64,000 nucleotides of DNA from Mesostigma viride (taxonomy: Eukaryota > Streptophyta > Mesostigmatophyceae > Mesostigmatales > Mesostigmataceae). Position 1 is the stretch's first letter; the number at the start of each line of letters is the position of its first letter. Made by a program: the position numbers and the translations under genes. Shown here piece by piece: positions 47,641-58,415 of this stretch. The stretch covers positions 420,350 through 484,349 of the forward strand of contig RPFO01000348.1 of assembly GCA_009746045.1 (NCBI GenBank). Direction: 5' to 3'. A model generated the notes under the pieces. It searched no databases. It saw nothing but the letters and a program-made list of their open reading frames with translations, and was not told the origin of the DNA.

Positions 47641-48660
47641 TAGTCCAGAAACAGTTCGATATATCGAACTGTTTGACCCCCGGTGGCCAGCGCGGCGCTA
47701 GCTCAATTCCAGGAGCTCCGCGCCACCCGTGACGGAGGGAAGTTGTCCGGTGGGCCAGTCTGGGAACACTTAGGAACGAATTAAGGTGATGCATAGGTTT
47801 GGGGGTAATATTCCCCATAGCCTGGTAATTACAACGTGTATTGAGAAAGTATCACATGACTTTGGCGGTAAAATTTCACTCGCGCGCGCGTAACTAGATA
47901 TGATTGCCAGCGTGCCGTTATCAAGGACATTCACGGCTTGCAACGGTTCAGAATGTTGCTCAGAATGATTATGCGTGATTTTCGTAGGTCAGGTGTGGCC
48001 AGATGTATAGCATTGGGAAAATACAGGTCGGAAATTACTTATTTCTTGGTCGCCAGTACCAGATGAGTAATGGCATCAGTGTCATATTTCGATTTTCTTC
48101 TTATGGCCGGGCAGTCTGCGCCAGCCCGAGCACCCAGTTTTAGTATGGGACATCCGCATGCAGCAGCGTCCCTGTGAATTCGGATGCGTTTATAGGTCAT
48201 CTTTGCACAGAACATCACTGAACCTGGTAATCATGGCGGATGCATGAATTATGCGGCTATGGCCGGCGGCCTATGCCTGGAAAGCATTAGCCCGTGTGAG
48301 ATATGAGAGTCCCGGCCAGCAGAACCCGGAAAGGTCGTGATCAAGCCAGGTACGGCAACGTGTTTGCACGTCGTTTGCACGGGAATCTGTCGTTTATACA
48401 TCGTTGTTTCACGAGTGTATCAGTGCCTCTTGCAGCAGGTTTCCATATATGCGTGCTGTATGAGTCACTATTAGCCCAAAATCTGCTCAGTTTGTGGTGT
48501 TTCTTTGGAGGATGCCATTTCGCTGGTGCTGGTTTAGCAACTTTTTTGTTTCGCAGCACTTTTGACAGTCCTATGTCGCTGTATACCATGCATTACTGTG
48601 TGGCATTTCATGGATCGATAGCTGCATACGCGCGCGTAACCCACACACGTAAGTAAAAAT
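47641..48660. other. Spacer with a 26-bp palindrome
   Basis: A perfect palindrome (half-site AAACAGTTCGATA) lies at 47649-47674. A 117-codon plus-strand ORF at 48303-48656 has no recognisable motif. Nothing else is supported. Confidence 0.4.
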
Positions 48661-49522
48661 TAAATGAAATGAAATGAAATGAAATGAAATGAAATGAAAT
48701 GAAATGAAATGAAATGAAATGAAATGAAATGAAATGAAATGAAATGAAATGAAATGAAATGAAATGAAATGAAATGAAATGAAATGAAATGAAATGAAAT
48801 GAAATGAAATGAAATGAAATGAAATGAAATGAAATGAAATGAAATGAAATGAAATGAAATGAAATGAAATGAAATGAAATGAAATGAAATGAAATGAAAT
48901 GAAATGAAATGAAATGAAATGAAATGAAATGAAATGCTCAAAATGAAATGAAATGAAATGAAATGAAATGAAATGAAATGAAATGAAATGAAATGAAATG
49001 AAATGAAATGAAATGAAATGAAATGAAATGAAATGAAATGAAATGAAATGAAATGAAATGAAATGAAATGAAATGAAATGAAATGAAATGAAATGAAATG
49101 AAATGTTCAAAATGAAATGAAATGAAATGAAATGAAATACAATGAAATGAAATGAAATGAAATGAAATGAAATGAAATGAAATGAAATGAAATGAAATGA
49201 AATGAAATGAAATGAAATGAAATGAAATGAAATGAAATGAAATGAAATGAAATGAAATGAAATGAAATGAAATGAAATGAAATGAAATGAAATGAAATGA
49301 AATGAAATGAAATGAAATGAAATGAAATGAAATGAAATGAAATGAAATGAAATGAAATGAAATGAAATGAAATGAAATGAAATGAAATGAAATGAAATGA
49401 AATGAAATGAAATGAAATGAAATGAAATGAAATGAAATGAAATGAAATGAAATGAAATGAAATGAAATGAAATGAAATGAAATGAAATGAAATGAAATGA
49501 AATGAAATGAAATGAAATGAAA
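48661..49522. repeat. (AAATG)n array, expanded tail of LINE A
   Basis: About 172 GAAAT units, interrupted by GCTCAA (48936), GTTCAA (49104) and ACAAT (49138). It sits exactly where the 3' tail of minus-strand LINE A should be, so on the element's sense strand it reads (CATTT)n. Confidence 0.93.
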
Positions 49523-49754
49523 TTAAACTATAACATGCCTCCGTTGGGAGATCATGAAGCACCTATTCCATGATGGGTGGGTGGGGTGGAGGAAGCCGCG
49601 TAATCGAACTATCCTAACTCTGAGATATCTAGTCTAGAAAATCCTAACTACACTACTCATCAAAACGCCTCCTCCTCTTGGGGGGAGGGGGCTTGCCCAC
49701 AGGGTCGGGCGTGTGAGCCTTGACAATCTTCTGCCACCGCGTCTTGTCCTGCAT
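49523..49754 (-). mobile_element. LINE A, 3' coding end and 3' UTR
   Basis: On the minus strand this encodes the C-terminus beginning QDKTRWQKIVKAHTP and ending with a basic KRRRRFDE before the stop. A 3' UTR follows with a CTCCCAACGGAG hairpin. It rejoins in frame with 51790 onward when the ORF1-only insertion is removed: ..LWTAM at 51790 continues as QDKTRW. The 11-bp duplication TTGTCCTGCAT marks the insertion point. Confidence 0.8.
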
Positions 49755-51780
49755 ATAGATCGATCCAGCTACGAGCCACGAGCGGACATGGCTGACGGCG
49801 GAGCTCAGAACTTTTGCGTCTGAGCCCCAAATTCAGTCAGGCTACTTGCATCAGATGCGTCTTTTCAAGACGCATCTGCTAGTATAATCGGTTACGGCTG
49901 TAACGCAGTATTTTGCAAATGCCACCAAAACGCAGCCTTGACAAACATTTTGAGCTGTCGTCGGCATTCCCGTCGACAGCAGCACGTGCGACATCAACTC
50001 CTGCGGACGCCAACCTTTTTGCGCTGATCGAAGCTCTCCCCCCCGGTCTGCCTCCCTCGACGCAGTGCTCTACGCCAAATTCGTCGCCCATTCCCAAGAA
50101 AACCCGAACTTCCCATACCAAATGGGACGTCCGCCGCTTCGGCGCCGGCCAGCGGGATTTTTGCATCTTGGAAATCTTTACGCTCACGAAGGAACAATGT
50201 GACGATGTTATCAAGTTCCTGGCCCGCCATGACGAACTTTTCCTGCCTACCCCTGGCGACAAGGTCACCAAGCCCGCCTGGGAATGGCTGCTTCAAGAAC
50301 CGGAGGCGTACTTGAAGGCAGTCATCATGTGCAGCTACCTGCGCTGCGACGCCCACGACATCACCCAGATTGGCTACGCTGGCCTCAGGAGCCTCCTGCA
50401 TGAGCGCAGACGGGCAGCCACAGCAGCTGCAGCATCCCCGCAGAGCAGCACCTCCCCCAGCACGGACTCCATCCGAGCTGCAGTGGCGGAGCAGCTGGCG
50501 CCGATGGCTGAGCAGCTCGCCGCCCTGAACGCGCCTGATGGCCCACTCAACACTCTCTCGGCCAAGGTCAACAACATTGAAGCCAGAGTCGCCCTTAAGC
50601 TCCAGCCTCAGTTTACTGCTACGCAAGAGCACATTGCCACCAAAGTTTCCGAGGCCACAGCCACTGTGACCACCCGCCTTAACCAGGTGGAAGGCCGAGT
50701 CGGCCAAGGCACCGTGAAACTTGAGGCAGTTGCCGCCAAGGTAGACGCCCTGGCCACGCAGGTCCCCGAGATCGCCGAGCGAACGGCCACCATCGCCGCC
50801 CAACCTGCTGGTAGGGCTAGTGATGACCCCTCGACTCGCGCCTCCTGGGCGGACCTGCTCAAGAGCCAGGCATCCTCTACCACGACCGCCATCACCACCA
50901 AGCTCCAGGAGCTGGAAGACACGCGCCGCGAGGCCGCTGACCGCGACCGTCGCCGCTGCCGGGTCATCCTCAGGCGCTTCGACATGCTGCCGGAGGAGAC
51001 CCCAGACTCTCTTCTCGACGAGCTGAAGAAACAGCTCTTGGCGCGCATGCAGCTGCCAGGTGCGATACTGCAGGGCGCCTACCGCCTGCCCCATCCACGG
51101 GCCAAGGCTGGGCCCCCTCCAGTGGTCCTCACCTTCAGCGACATCACAGCCCGAGTTCGGTTCCTCTCTCGCCGCAAGAAGCTGGTGGACACCTCCTGGT
51201 CGCTTGACGACGACCTGACGCCAGCCCAGCAGCAGCAACGCCGCGATCAGTGGCCCGACTACATCCGCCACAAGACCAACCCCGAGAAGCCCCAAGTGTA
51301 CTGGCGGGGCGGGGACCTCTACGTCAACAAGAAACTGTGGAAGCCCCCCCGGGCTTCCCCGGGATAGAGCACTCCAGCTAGTTGTCTAGATGGGGGCAAT
51401 CGATGATGGGATAGCTTAGGCATTACAGCACTTGAAACGATATTAGCGCACAGCGTTATAGTACCTTCAATTAGCTCTGGCACCTTGTGGCCATCAGCTT
51501 GCGCCTTAATTAGCCGACGTCTTGAGCCCACCTCACATTTGTAGCATAAGCTATGCGTCAGCCTACCTATGGTATTGCACTGGTTGTATTGCACCCACAG
51601 TGTTGCGCCCCGGCACCATGCCGTGGAGAGAGCGCTCTGTGGCCTGCCCACCTGCGGCAGTGAGAGAAGCTAGGGCGCCCTCCCTCCTTCTCACTGTGTA
51701 TATAGGGTTGAAGGTTCCTTTACTCTGTATTGGCACCCACGTGACGCAGTCACGTGCTTATTATTATTATTATTATTATT
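49755..51780 (+). mobile_element. ORF1-only (half-LINE) retrotransposon, full length
   Basis: A 2.0-kb element inserted in LINE A, flanked by TTGTCCTGCAT (49744-49754, 51779-51789; the first two T are shared with the tail). Layout: a 158-bp 5' UTR with a perfect 12-bp hairpin, an intact ORF1, about 370 bp of 3' region, the stem-loop CACGTGACGCAGTCACGTG (51737-51755) and a (TTA)n tail. No reverse transcriptase or endonuclease is present. The copy at 63306-64000 shares the same ORF1/3'-region junction at over 99% identity by eye, so the structure is inherited rather than a private deletion. Confidence 0.85.
49913..51367 (+). CDS. L1-type ORF1 protein (RNA-binding chaperone) of the ORF1-only element
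   Basis: Intact 484-residue ORF. Residues 1-60 are Ser/Pro/Ala-rich. Residues about 165-310 form heptad-like Ala/Leu/Val repeats (TRLNQVEGRV, KLEAVAAKVDALATQVPEIA), a probable coiled coil. About 340-430 carries an RRM-like segment (RRCRVILRRF ... PPPVVLTFSDITARVRFLSR). The end has DDLTPAQQQQRRDQWPDY and VYWRGGDLYVNKKLWKP. Coiled coil, then RRM, then a C-terminal domain with the D-L-[ST]-P..RR pattern is the L1 ORF1p (Transposase_22-like) arrangement, a trimeric nucleic-acid chaperone that coats element RNA. There is no zinc knuckle. The start is the first ATG after the 5' hairpin. An intact frame in a young element suggests selection or very recent insertion. Confidence 0.85.
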   Translation: MQMPPKRSLDKHFELSSAFPSTAARATSTPADANLFALIEALPPGLPPSTQCSTPNSSPIPKKTRTSHTKWDVRRFGAGQRDFCILEIFTLTKEQCDDVIKFLARHDELFLPTPGDKVTKPAWEWLLQEPEAYLKAVIMCSYLRCDAHDITQIGYAGLRSLLHERRRAATAAAASPQSSTSPSTDSIRAAVAEQLAPMAEQLAALNAPDGPLNTLSAKVNNIEARVALKLQPQFTATQEHIATKVSEATATVTTRLNQVEGRVGQGTVKLEAVAAKVDALATQVPEIAERTATIAAQPAGRASDDPSTRASWADLLKSQASSTTTAITTKLQELEDTRREAADRDRRRCRVILRRFDMLPEETPDSLLDELKKQLLARMQLPGAILQGAYRLPHPRAKAGPPPVVLTFSDITARVRFLSRRKKLVDTSWSLDDDLTPAQQQQRRDQWPDYIRHKTNPEKPQVYWRGGDLYVNKKLWKPPRASPG

Positions 51781-53490
51781 GTCCTGCATGGCAGTCCAAA
51801 GACGTGAGAGAGAGTGGATGCGGTTCTCAAACTGGGCTGGGACCACTAGGTCGCCGGTCCAGCAACATCTGCATGTAGTTCGTGACAGGTTTCCCTACCC
51901 TTTTGGGAATGCCCTTGGGGCCAGGCCAGGTCAGAATGTGTCGCCCTGGCTGGCCAAGCCGCTGGGGGCCGGCCAGACCAAGGGCGGTGTCGACCTGGCT
52001 GGTGCGAGCAAGATGGGCCTACAATTATGCTATCCTACGCTGCCTAATCTCGTCCGAAATACGAGGCATACCATGATACAAAGACTCTGATGACGGGCGC
52101 TCGGAAAACCCTACGTTAAGGACCTGTCGGAGCATCCTGTAAACCGTGCCGTTGAGCCTAGCTGCCAGTTTGGGTGTGATTGTCCACGCCTCGGCGCCAT
52201 ACGTGAGCACCGTGAGGACGAGGACCTTGAAGAGCATGCGCTTGCGGTGCTCGCCCAGCAGGCCCTTCGAGCGCCAGTAGGTGTTGAGCGAACGGAGCCT
52301 GGCCCAGCTAGGCCAGGCCGATGCGGGTGTCCACATCGTCTGCAGTGTCAGTCAGGAAGCCAACTCCCCAACAGGTTGAAGCGATCGCGGAACGGGACCT
52401 CCGTCCCGTCGAGCAGGCGCGGCAGCGGTGGTGTACTGGACACACAGATCTCGAATGATTTATCTAGTACCAAATCCGAAACGCTTGCATCACTCCCCGG
52501 AAAGGAGAACTTTTGCGGATGACTGTAGGTGTAAGTTGGCGATGCCCTAGGATCCGGAGACGTGACTCCGCCCTACAGTCAGCGAAAGTTGGTGCGAGAG
52601 GTCCCCAGTTCGATTCCGGTCGGATTCATTTGCAGATCGCGTTTTCCGCGTTTTCCGCGGACCGGCACTGAACGCAAATGGTTTTCACCTTTGCGGCGTG
52701 CCAAATCAGAGTGTACTGGAGGCCCCAATCACCATCGCCTCAGTTTTGACACTAATCTCCAACCCGCCATGCACCGCCCGCGCCTCCAGGCCCAGACAGT
52801 CCAGCCAGGTCTGAATGTGCTCGGGGCGCGCGATGAGGGTGGTGTCATCCGCATAAATCAGGTCGGCAAGGCGGTAACCAGGTCTAACCCCGCCGTGCTC
52901 TTTCTCATTAAGGATGTCCAAGTCTGGCTCGAACCCCTTAAGAGCAGTAAAGCGCGCACGTGCCCGGCGCATGACGCGATCCACGACAATAATGAACAGG
53001 TATGGGGACAGGACACAACCTTGCCACACCCCGTGGTGAAGGGAGAATAGTGGGGTGGTGCCTTCCGCAGTCCGCACTACTGCCTGTGAGCCCTCATACA
53101 GTCGACGAATGGCAGCAATAAACGCAGGTGGTACCCGATCCAGAGCTAGGATGGCCCAAAGAGCCTCCCAGAGAAGGTTCCGTGTCAAAGGCCTTGATAT
53201 AGTCAACAAAAATGAAGACCAGCGGCAAACTGTCAGGGGGAAGGCGACGCACCTCCTCCATCAACCGGCGCGCGACAAACACAGCCATGACAGTGTTATA
53301 CGACCACGACGGAAACCCATCTGAGACTCACCCAGGTGTGGATCCAGCGCGGCGCGGAGCCTGTGCAGCGCATCATGCGCATGAAGACCTTCAGCGCGGC
53401 GCTCTGGAGGCAGCCACCCCGGTAGTTATCGGGGTCAGCAGCAGAGCCCTTCTTGTACAGCATGACGCGGAAATAAGCGGATGATCGATA
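51781..53490 (-). mobile_element. LINE A, reverse-transcriptase region
   Basis: Minus-strand remains of a LINE reverse transcriptase, 5'-truncated near 53490. In order: VMLYKKGSAADPDNYRG (53420-53475), motif A VFIFVDYIKAFDT (about 53181-53219), motif [11 protein letters not shown], motif C LIYADDTTLIA (YADD at 52844-52855), thumb VLTVLTYGAEAWTI, then the C-terminal region running into 49754. There is a frameshift soon after motif A, and a SINE interrupts the frame at 52441-52710. Catalytic aspartates are still present, but the copy cannot be functional. Confidence 0.85.
52441..52710 (+). mobile_element. SINE-like element inserted in LINE A
   Basis: Exactly flanked by a 10-bp duplication GTGTACTGGA (52431-52440, 52711-52720). 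It matches the minus-strand copy at 25942-26294 but is 5'-shorter, starting at CACACAGATCTCG. It has the tRNA-like GTGCGAGAGGTCCCC and TTCGATTCCGG block at about 52594-52620 and ends GGCGTGCCAAATCAGA. Decay of the tRNA part (mismatched T-stem) makes a working tRNA impossible. Confidence 0.8.
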
Positions 53491-53550
53491 TATAGGTCAG
53501 GTGCCGGGGCTATCCGTGCGGTCTGACCCAAGGAAAGCATGGTGGCACTA

Positions 53551-54836
53551 TCCAATTAATTATTAATAGACACGTGACTGCGTGACGTGAGCATAAGTCC
53601 TCAGTGGGAGGGGAACATGCATGGGATGGAATGGATGGTGTAAGCTATCTAGGTCCTAGTTATATACAGGGTTGTGGGCACCGCGGCCCGAATCGCTATA
53701 TGAATGCCATACGCGGTCACACGCGGAGCCTCCACAGACTTGGAAGTGGTCTCCTTCATCACTACTTGCCATCTATCCTTGCGTACCATCTGGGCACCTC
53801 CAGATTACAGACAAACCAGGAGGCTGCCCGGGTGTGAGCCCGTCACGTAGTAGTGTAGCACATGTCCATGCCGAGTCTATCACGGAAAGTCCACGGCCGT
53901 GGCGGCCCTGCCGCGCGCGGCGTGGGTCACTGACGCCAGGTGTGGACATATCGCCCAGGCTGGGCGGGCTTGGTGCCAGGTAGTCTATCTGATGTGTCTA
54001 CCTGATCTGCGCGGGCCAGGTGCCATGCTAGGTGCCCAGGCGCCTGTGCCAAATAATGTGGGAAACATAGGGCAAATCAGTGTACCTGAATCCTCATTAC
54101 TAATGTGCATACAAACCAAAGGGGATGTCAATCAAGGGCCTTGCGCAGCATCTTGGTGACGTTGCCGTCGAGTCGTTGCTCCAGCTCCTGCGTCAGTGTC
54201 CAGGTCTCGGCCGGCCGTAGGTCAGGATCATTCGTCAGAATGACGACCTTTAAGAGGTCACGCTTGACAATCCGGGGTAGCGCGGGGTTGCTCCACCAGC
54301 GGCGGTGGTCATGGAGTTGCGCCCACGCCATGCCGATCCGTGTCGTTGCAGGTCGTCCTCGCAGTCGATCGGGAAGCCAACTACCCGAGCAGCTTGAAGC
54401 GGCCTGAAGTAGGGTAGTTGACCTCGGTGTCGTCTAATTTAGAGGCGGAGTGTGGGTGGGGGCCCTGCCATGCCGAGGGCCAGGGCCTCCATTTTGGGGC
54501 TGATTTCTAGACCAACCGCCCGAGCCTGGAGCTCCAGGCAGTCCAGCCAAAGTTGGGCAGACTCCGGCTTCTCGATGAGCGTGATGTCGTCCGCATAAAT
54601 ATGAGGTCAGCTGGTAAATTCTGCTTGTTAGTCGGCCCCCCTTGGCCGGACCCAAGCTCGTTCGTGATCGCTAGGCCAGGGGCACGGCGTGCAATGCTAG
54701 CAAACGCTCGAGCACGTGCCTTGCGCATAACATAATGATCCACTACAATAATAAACAGGTACGGCGACAGGACGCAACCCTGCCAGACGCCGGTCTGCAG
54801 TGGACCTGGCGGTGTAAAGCCGTGTTGAGTGAGAAT
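53551..54836 (-). mobile_element. LINE B: 5'-truncated reverse-transcriptase element
   Basis: Same family as LINE C in opposite orientation. On the minus strand it has [13 protein letters not shown], a YADD codon set at 54586-54597 with a frameshift immediately before it, then the FKLLG/TWTL/GHLAR region with further frameshifts. It ends with the stem-loop (one arm mutated) and a (TTAAT) tail at about 53554-53569. Its 5' side breaks directly into the ATGA/ATGG array at 54837. Confidence 0.85.
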
Positions 54837-55466
54837 GAATGAATGAATGAATGAATGAATGAATGAATGAATGAATGAATGAATGAATGAATGAATGAAT
54901 GAATGAATGGATGGATGGATGGATGGATGGATGGATGGATGGATGGATGGATGGATGGATGGATGGATGGATGGATGGATGGATGGATGGATGGATGGAT
55001 GGATGGATGGATGGATGGATGGATGGATGGATGGATGGATGGATGGATGGATGGATGGATGGATGGATGGATGGATGGATGGATGGATGAATGAATGAAT
55101 GAATGAATGGGTGGCTGGGTGGGTGGGTGGGTGGGTGGGTGGGTGGGCCGTGTGTGTGTGTGGTGGTGGTGGTGGGGGGGTGTCATGGGTGGGCGGGCGG
55201 GTGGGTGGGTGGGTGGGTGGATGGATGGATGGATGGATGGATGGATGGATGGATGGATGGATGGATGGATGGATGGATGGATGGATGGATGGATGGATGG
55301 ATGGATGGATGGATGGATGGATGGATGGATGGATGGATGGATGGATGGATGGATGGATGGATGGATGGATGGATGGATGGATGGATGGATGGATGGATGG
55401 ATGGATGGATGGATGGATGGATGGATGGATGGATGGATGGGTGGATGGATGGATGGATGGATGGAT
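54833..55466. repeat. ATGA/ATGG/GGGT compound tetranucleotide array
   Basis: Blocks run ATGA (about 17 units), ATGG (about 46), ATGA (about 5), GGGT, a short TGTG/TGG/GGGC patch (55148-55200), GGGT, then ATGG (about 60, with one GGGT). Outer and inner blocks repeat the same motif, as in other arrays of this window. Confidence 0.95.
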
Positions 55467-55469
55467 GCA

Positions 55470-56804
55470 CAACTATGGCAAGGCCAAAGGTCACAAATCA
55501 AATTTCAAGGCAAGGCATTGCACCACCGGGCAAGCGGCACGTTCTTGTTGCCAGGAAGCACCGGCATTTGCAGGCATGATAGATAGAGAAATGTAATATG
55601 GCTGCATGCCGAGCTGCACGTATGAAGGTGAGCAAATTACAGTTGGAATTCGCAACTTGACAATTACGATGCAAGCCTTCTACTTCTGAATAAATAAAGG
55701 CTTACTCGATCCGAAGGCAGTCCTGCATGCCGGGTTGATAGGATTAGCTACTAACACCTTGGTGGTAAAGCCTTATGAAGCCTTGAATTTATGAGTTTGC
55801 TTAGCAGATGACCTACATATTCCAGCAAATTCCCAAAGCAGGCTGCCAATTTAACTCCGTCAGCGGTTTTGCTACCCCGAATGTTGGTAAATGAATGAGC
55901 ATCAACTGCGTTTCAATGCAAACGTTAACGGCACGCGGCATTCGTTCATTTTTAAGTGGCAACGAGTCCGACAGGGGTGTACTCAGCCACTGCGACGTTT
56001 CTGAACGCCGGTCCCACGACCACAACCGCAAATAATCAGAACCGCCTGCGGCACCGGTACGATGGTGCGCTGCGGTCAGTCTTGCAGCTGGATTATGAAA
56101 TCAAGTAAATCGCGTCGTTGTTGTCGGCTTTCTGCATAATTATAATTGTCGCCGAAAGCCGACGATTACATGCAACGTACCCAAGCGCGTTGGTGTAATA
56201 TCGCAGTCGCCACTCGCCTCCACTTGCCATGCCTGTGCCAGTCGCCACTCGCGACCAAACCTTGTTATTGCCCAAACCAAGACCTTACCCGCCAGATCTG
56301 CCGCCGAATTTCTGGATCTGGTGACAAGTCCGATGAGTGGCCTGTAGAAACAGAGATCACGTACAATTTACTACCAAGAGCGTACGTGTCAGTCATGCCG
56401 CCTCCCAACTGCGATACTGTTCGTCGTCCAGTATCCGCAACAGGGTCCTGAGAACGCGCGAAAATGGCAGGGAGATTCATAATTAATTATTTCCTGGCAA
56501 ATAATTGCCAAGTCCAAAAATCAAATATGGCTTGAACGTACTCGGCAGAAAAATATCTTCGTCCCTGCTTCGTCAAGGCATAGATATTCGCCTGCACATC
56601 TGCGGCATGGGACACAACAACAACAACAACAACAAGATATTCGCCAACGTCTCTCCATGCAGCGTCTAATAAGCCGAGTCGTCCTGCCCTCCCATATCCC
56701 GCAATCAATCATTTCTAGCTAATAAACATAGCCGACTAGGCATGTGACACTACGACTAATCAGTACTTGACGCGACCAGGCATTAATATAATTATAAGCA
56801 AGCC
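55470..56804. other. Spacer upstream of the 56805 exon
   Basis: No gene is supported. It holds a 10-bp stem with 21-nt loop (56123-56132 with 56154-56163) and a (CAA)n-tailed terminus (TGCGGCATGGGACA then CAACAAC..., 56599-56636). Confidence 0.4.
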
Positions 56805-57011
56805 ATGGCGACTTGCTTTCAAAATTTTGTTCCAAGCAGCGGGTACAGAACGATTTTAACATATAAAGGCCCTCTTGCACGGGCATTTGAGCTGCAATTG
56901 GCATTCCATCAGAAATCGCGGAAGCAGGCGATACCGAGAAATGCGGTCGGTACCCGAAGGAGCTCACAAATGCTGCGCAATGCGCGCTGCGAAATGGGAG
57001 CGTCGTCTTCG
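56805..57011 (+). CDS. Candidate first exon, basic N-terminus, possible organelle targeting
   Basis: ATG at 56805 opens 69 codons ending at a strong donor (TCG then GTAAGT) in phase 0. The peptide is basic and hydroxyl-rich with few acids (MATCFQNFVPSSGYRTILTY, then repeated Arg and Ser), resembling a plastid or mitochondrial presequence. It could be the 5' exon of the ankyrin gene downstream, because all later exons are also phase 0. This link is inference. Confidence 0.35.
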
Positions 57012-58227
57012 GTAAGTTAGTTGCTACGCCTTCCCTATTGGGAGTTTATATTCTGCACTCCCGCCGTACTTCTAGCTAGACTTAGCGCTAGCGTCGCACT
57101 TGTGGACGCGAATCTTCTTTTGCATCGCATCTAGGGTGAGGCTTTTACGTCGCATGATCATGAGCGTTTATACATCAATAAAAAAGTTTTTCATTGACAG
57201 TGACGAAAATGCTAGCAAAATTGTTTACTGAATCTCCTTCACAGCGTACGTGACGGCTTAGCGGACGCGGCCAGCCAGTGTCAAATATATCCGCGCATAC
57301 ACGTACGCTTCTGTTCGGATGGACCTCGCGCAGATAAGAAATATTTTCTTACATTCTGGTAGACTTTCCAGTGCATTGCTCGTGGCGTCCATCCATTGAA
57401 AATGCCCGTTCTACGCGGCATTCCCTATGATGCGACTTTTTGTGGGAGAATACCAGGGCAGAACATGACGAGTCTTGGTCGATAACTAATATTTGTATTC
57501 TTCTGATGTGTTTACCCCATTCTGAAATAATCTTTGCGGTGGACCGGCCTAGCATTTTCCTATATACATGTCTCTGTGGCAATCTCTTAGTCTCTTCCAT
57601 TAAATTGGTGCGGTTGCCAGTGTATAAATATTCGCTGCTTTTCTCTTGCACTTAGAGAAAGAGAGAGGTGCGGTTTGTCATGCGAGACTCACGATGTCAC
57701 GATGACACATGATGCAAAAAGTTTGATGTGGCTGTACTGCAGCTTCAGGAAAAGTATTGGATAAAGTATACATTACAGCCTTGTCTGTGTGATGTCTTTG
57801 CAAGGTAAACGAAGTTGATCAATTGCTAGTTCAACGCAGTCACCTCATGCTCTCATTTGAACTTCACAAACCTTCCCTGACCATTGTTGTTTCCATGATA
57901 TTTTTCTGTGAGATGTCCGCCATGCTTGATGTTGATGTCTGGTGCAAGGAGGCCATTAGCTCACATATATCCGCATTCCTGCTGCGTTTGATATCAAGTA
58001 GAGAGTGTCAGATTGACTAATCAATTCTCATATCTTCTCATGAACTATCTAATGTTGCCTACTAGTATTCAGTTGGTATCCTCCGTCTCTTGAGGTTTAT
58101 CTGAGGGGGCCTCAAGGATGCACCATTGCTGCAATCACACCGGTTCTTCACAACCCTGCAGCTGGGTGGGAAGGGGAAGTGACGGCTGTCATTCGTGTTG
58201 CATGGTCTGCGTATCCCTCTGCGCCAG

Positions 58228-58338
58228 GTGGCCGTGACCCTGGACATGTCAGAGGAGGATGCCAGGATCGCTGAGGTGGAGCGTATGCTACGGAACGTGC
58301 AAGCGGAGCGGGAGTCCTATGAAAGGGTGATGGTTCAG
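58228..58338 (+). CDS. Candidate coiled-coil exon upstream of the ankyrin exons
   Basis: A 111-nt, 37-codon phase-0 exon between acceptor CTGCGCCAG and donor GTGAGC. It begins VAVTLDMSEEDARIAEVERM and is highly charged and helical. It lies on the same strand and in the same phase as the ankyrin exons and could join 57011 to 59656. No homology was recognised. Confidence 0.45.
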
Positions 58339-58415
58339 GTGAGCAGATAACAGCACACTGACTGGGAAGACCATGGTGCGGGTTCAGCCGGGTATTGATA
58401 ATAGTGAGTGGCAGG

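Noticed and set aside
49994-51295. 433-codon minus-strand ORF antisense to ORF1
   Set aside because: Shadow of the GC-rich plus-strand ORF1, whose domain order and codon pattern identify it as the coding strand.
54507-55501. Long HPSI-repeat ORFs fused to a reverse-transcriptase fragment
   Set aside because: The repeats are the ATGG/ATGA array on the minus strand running by chance into the frame of LINE B.
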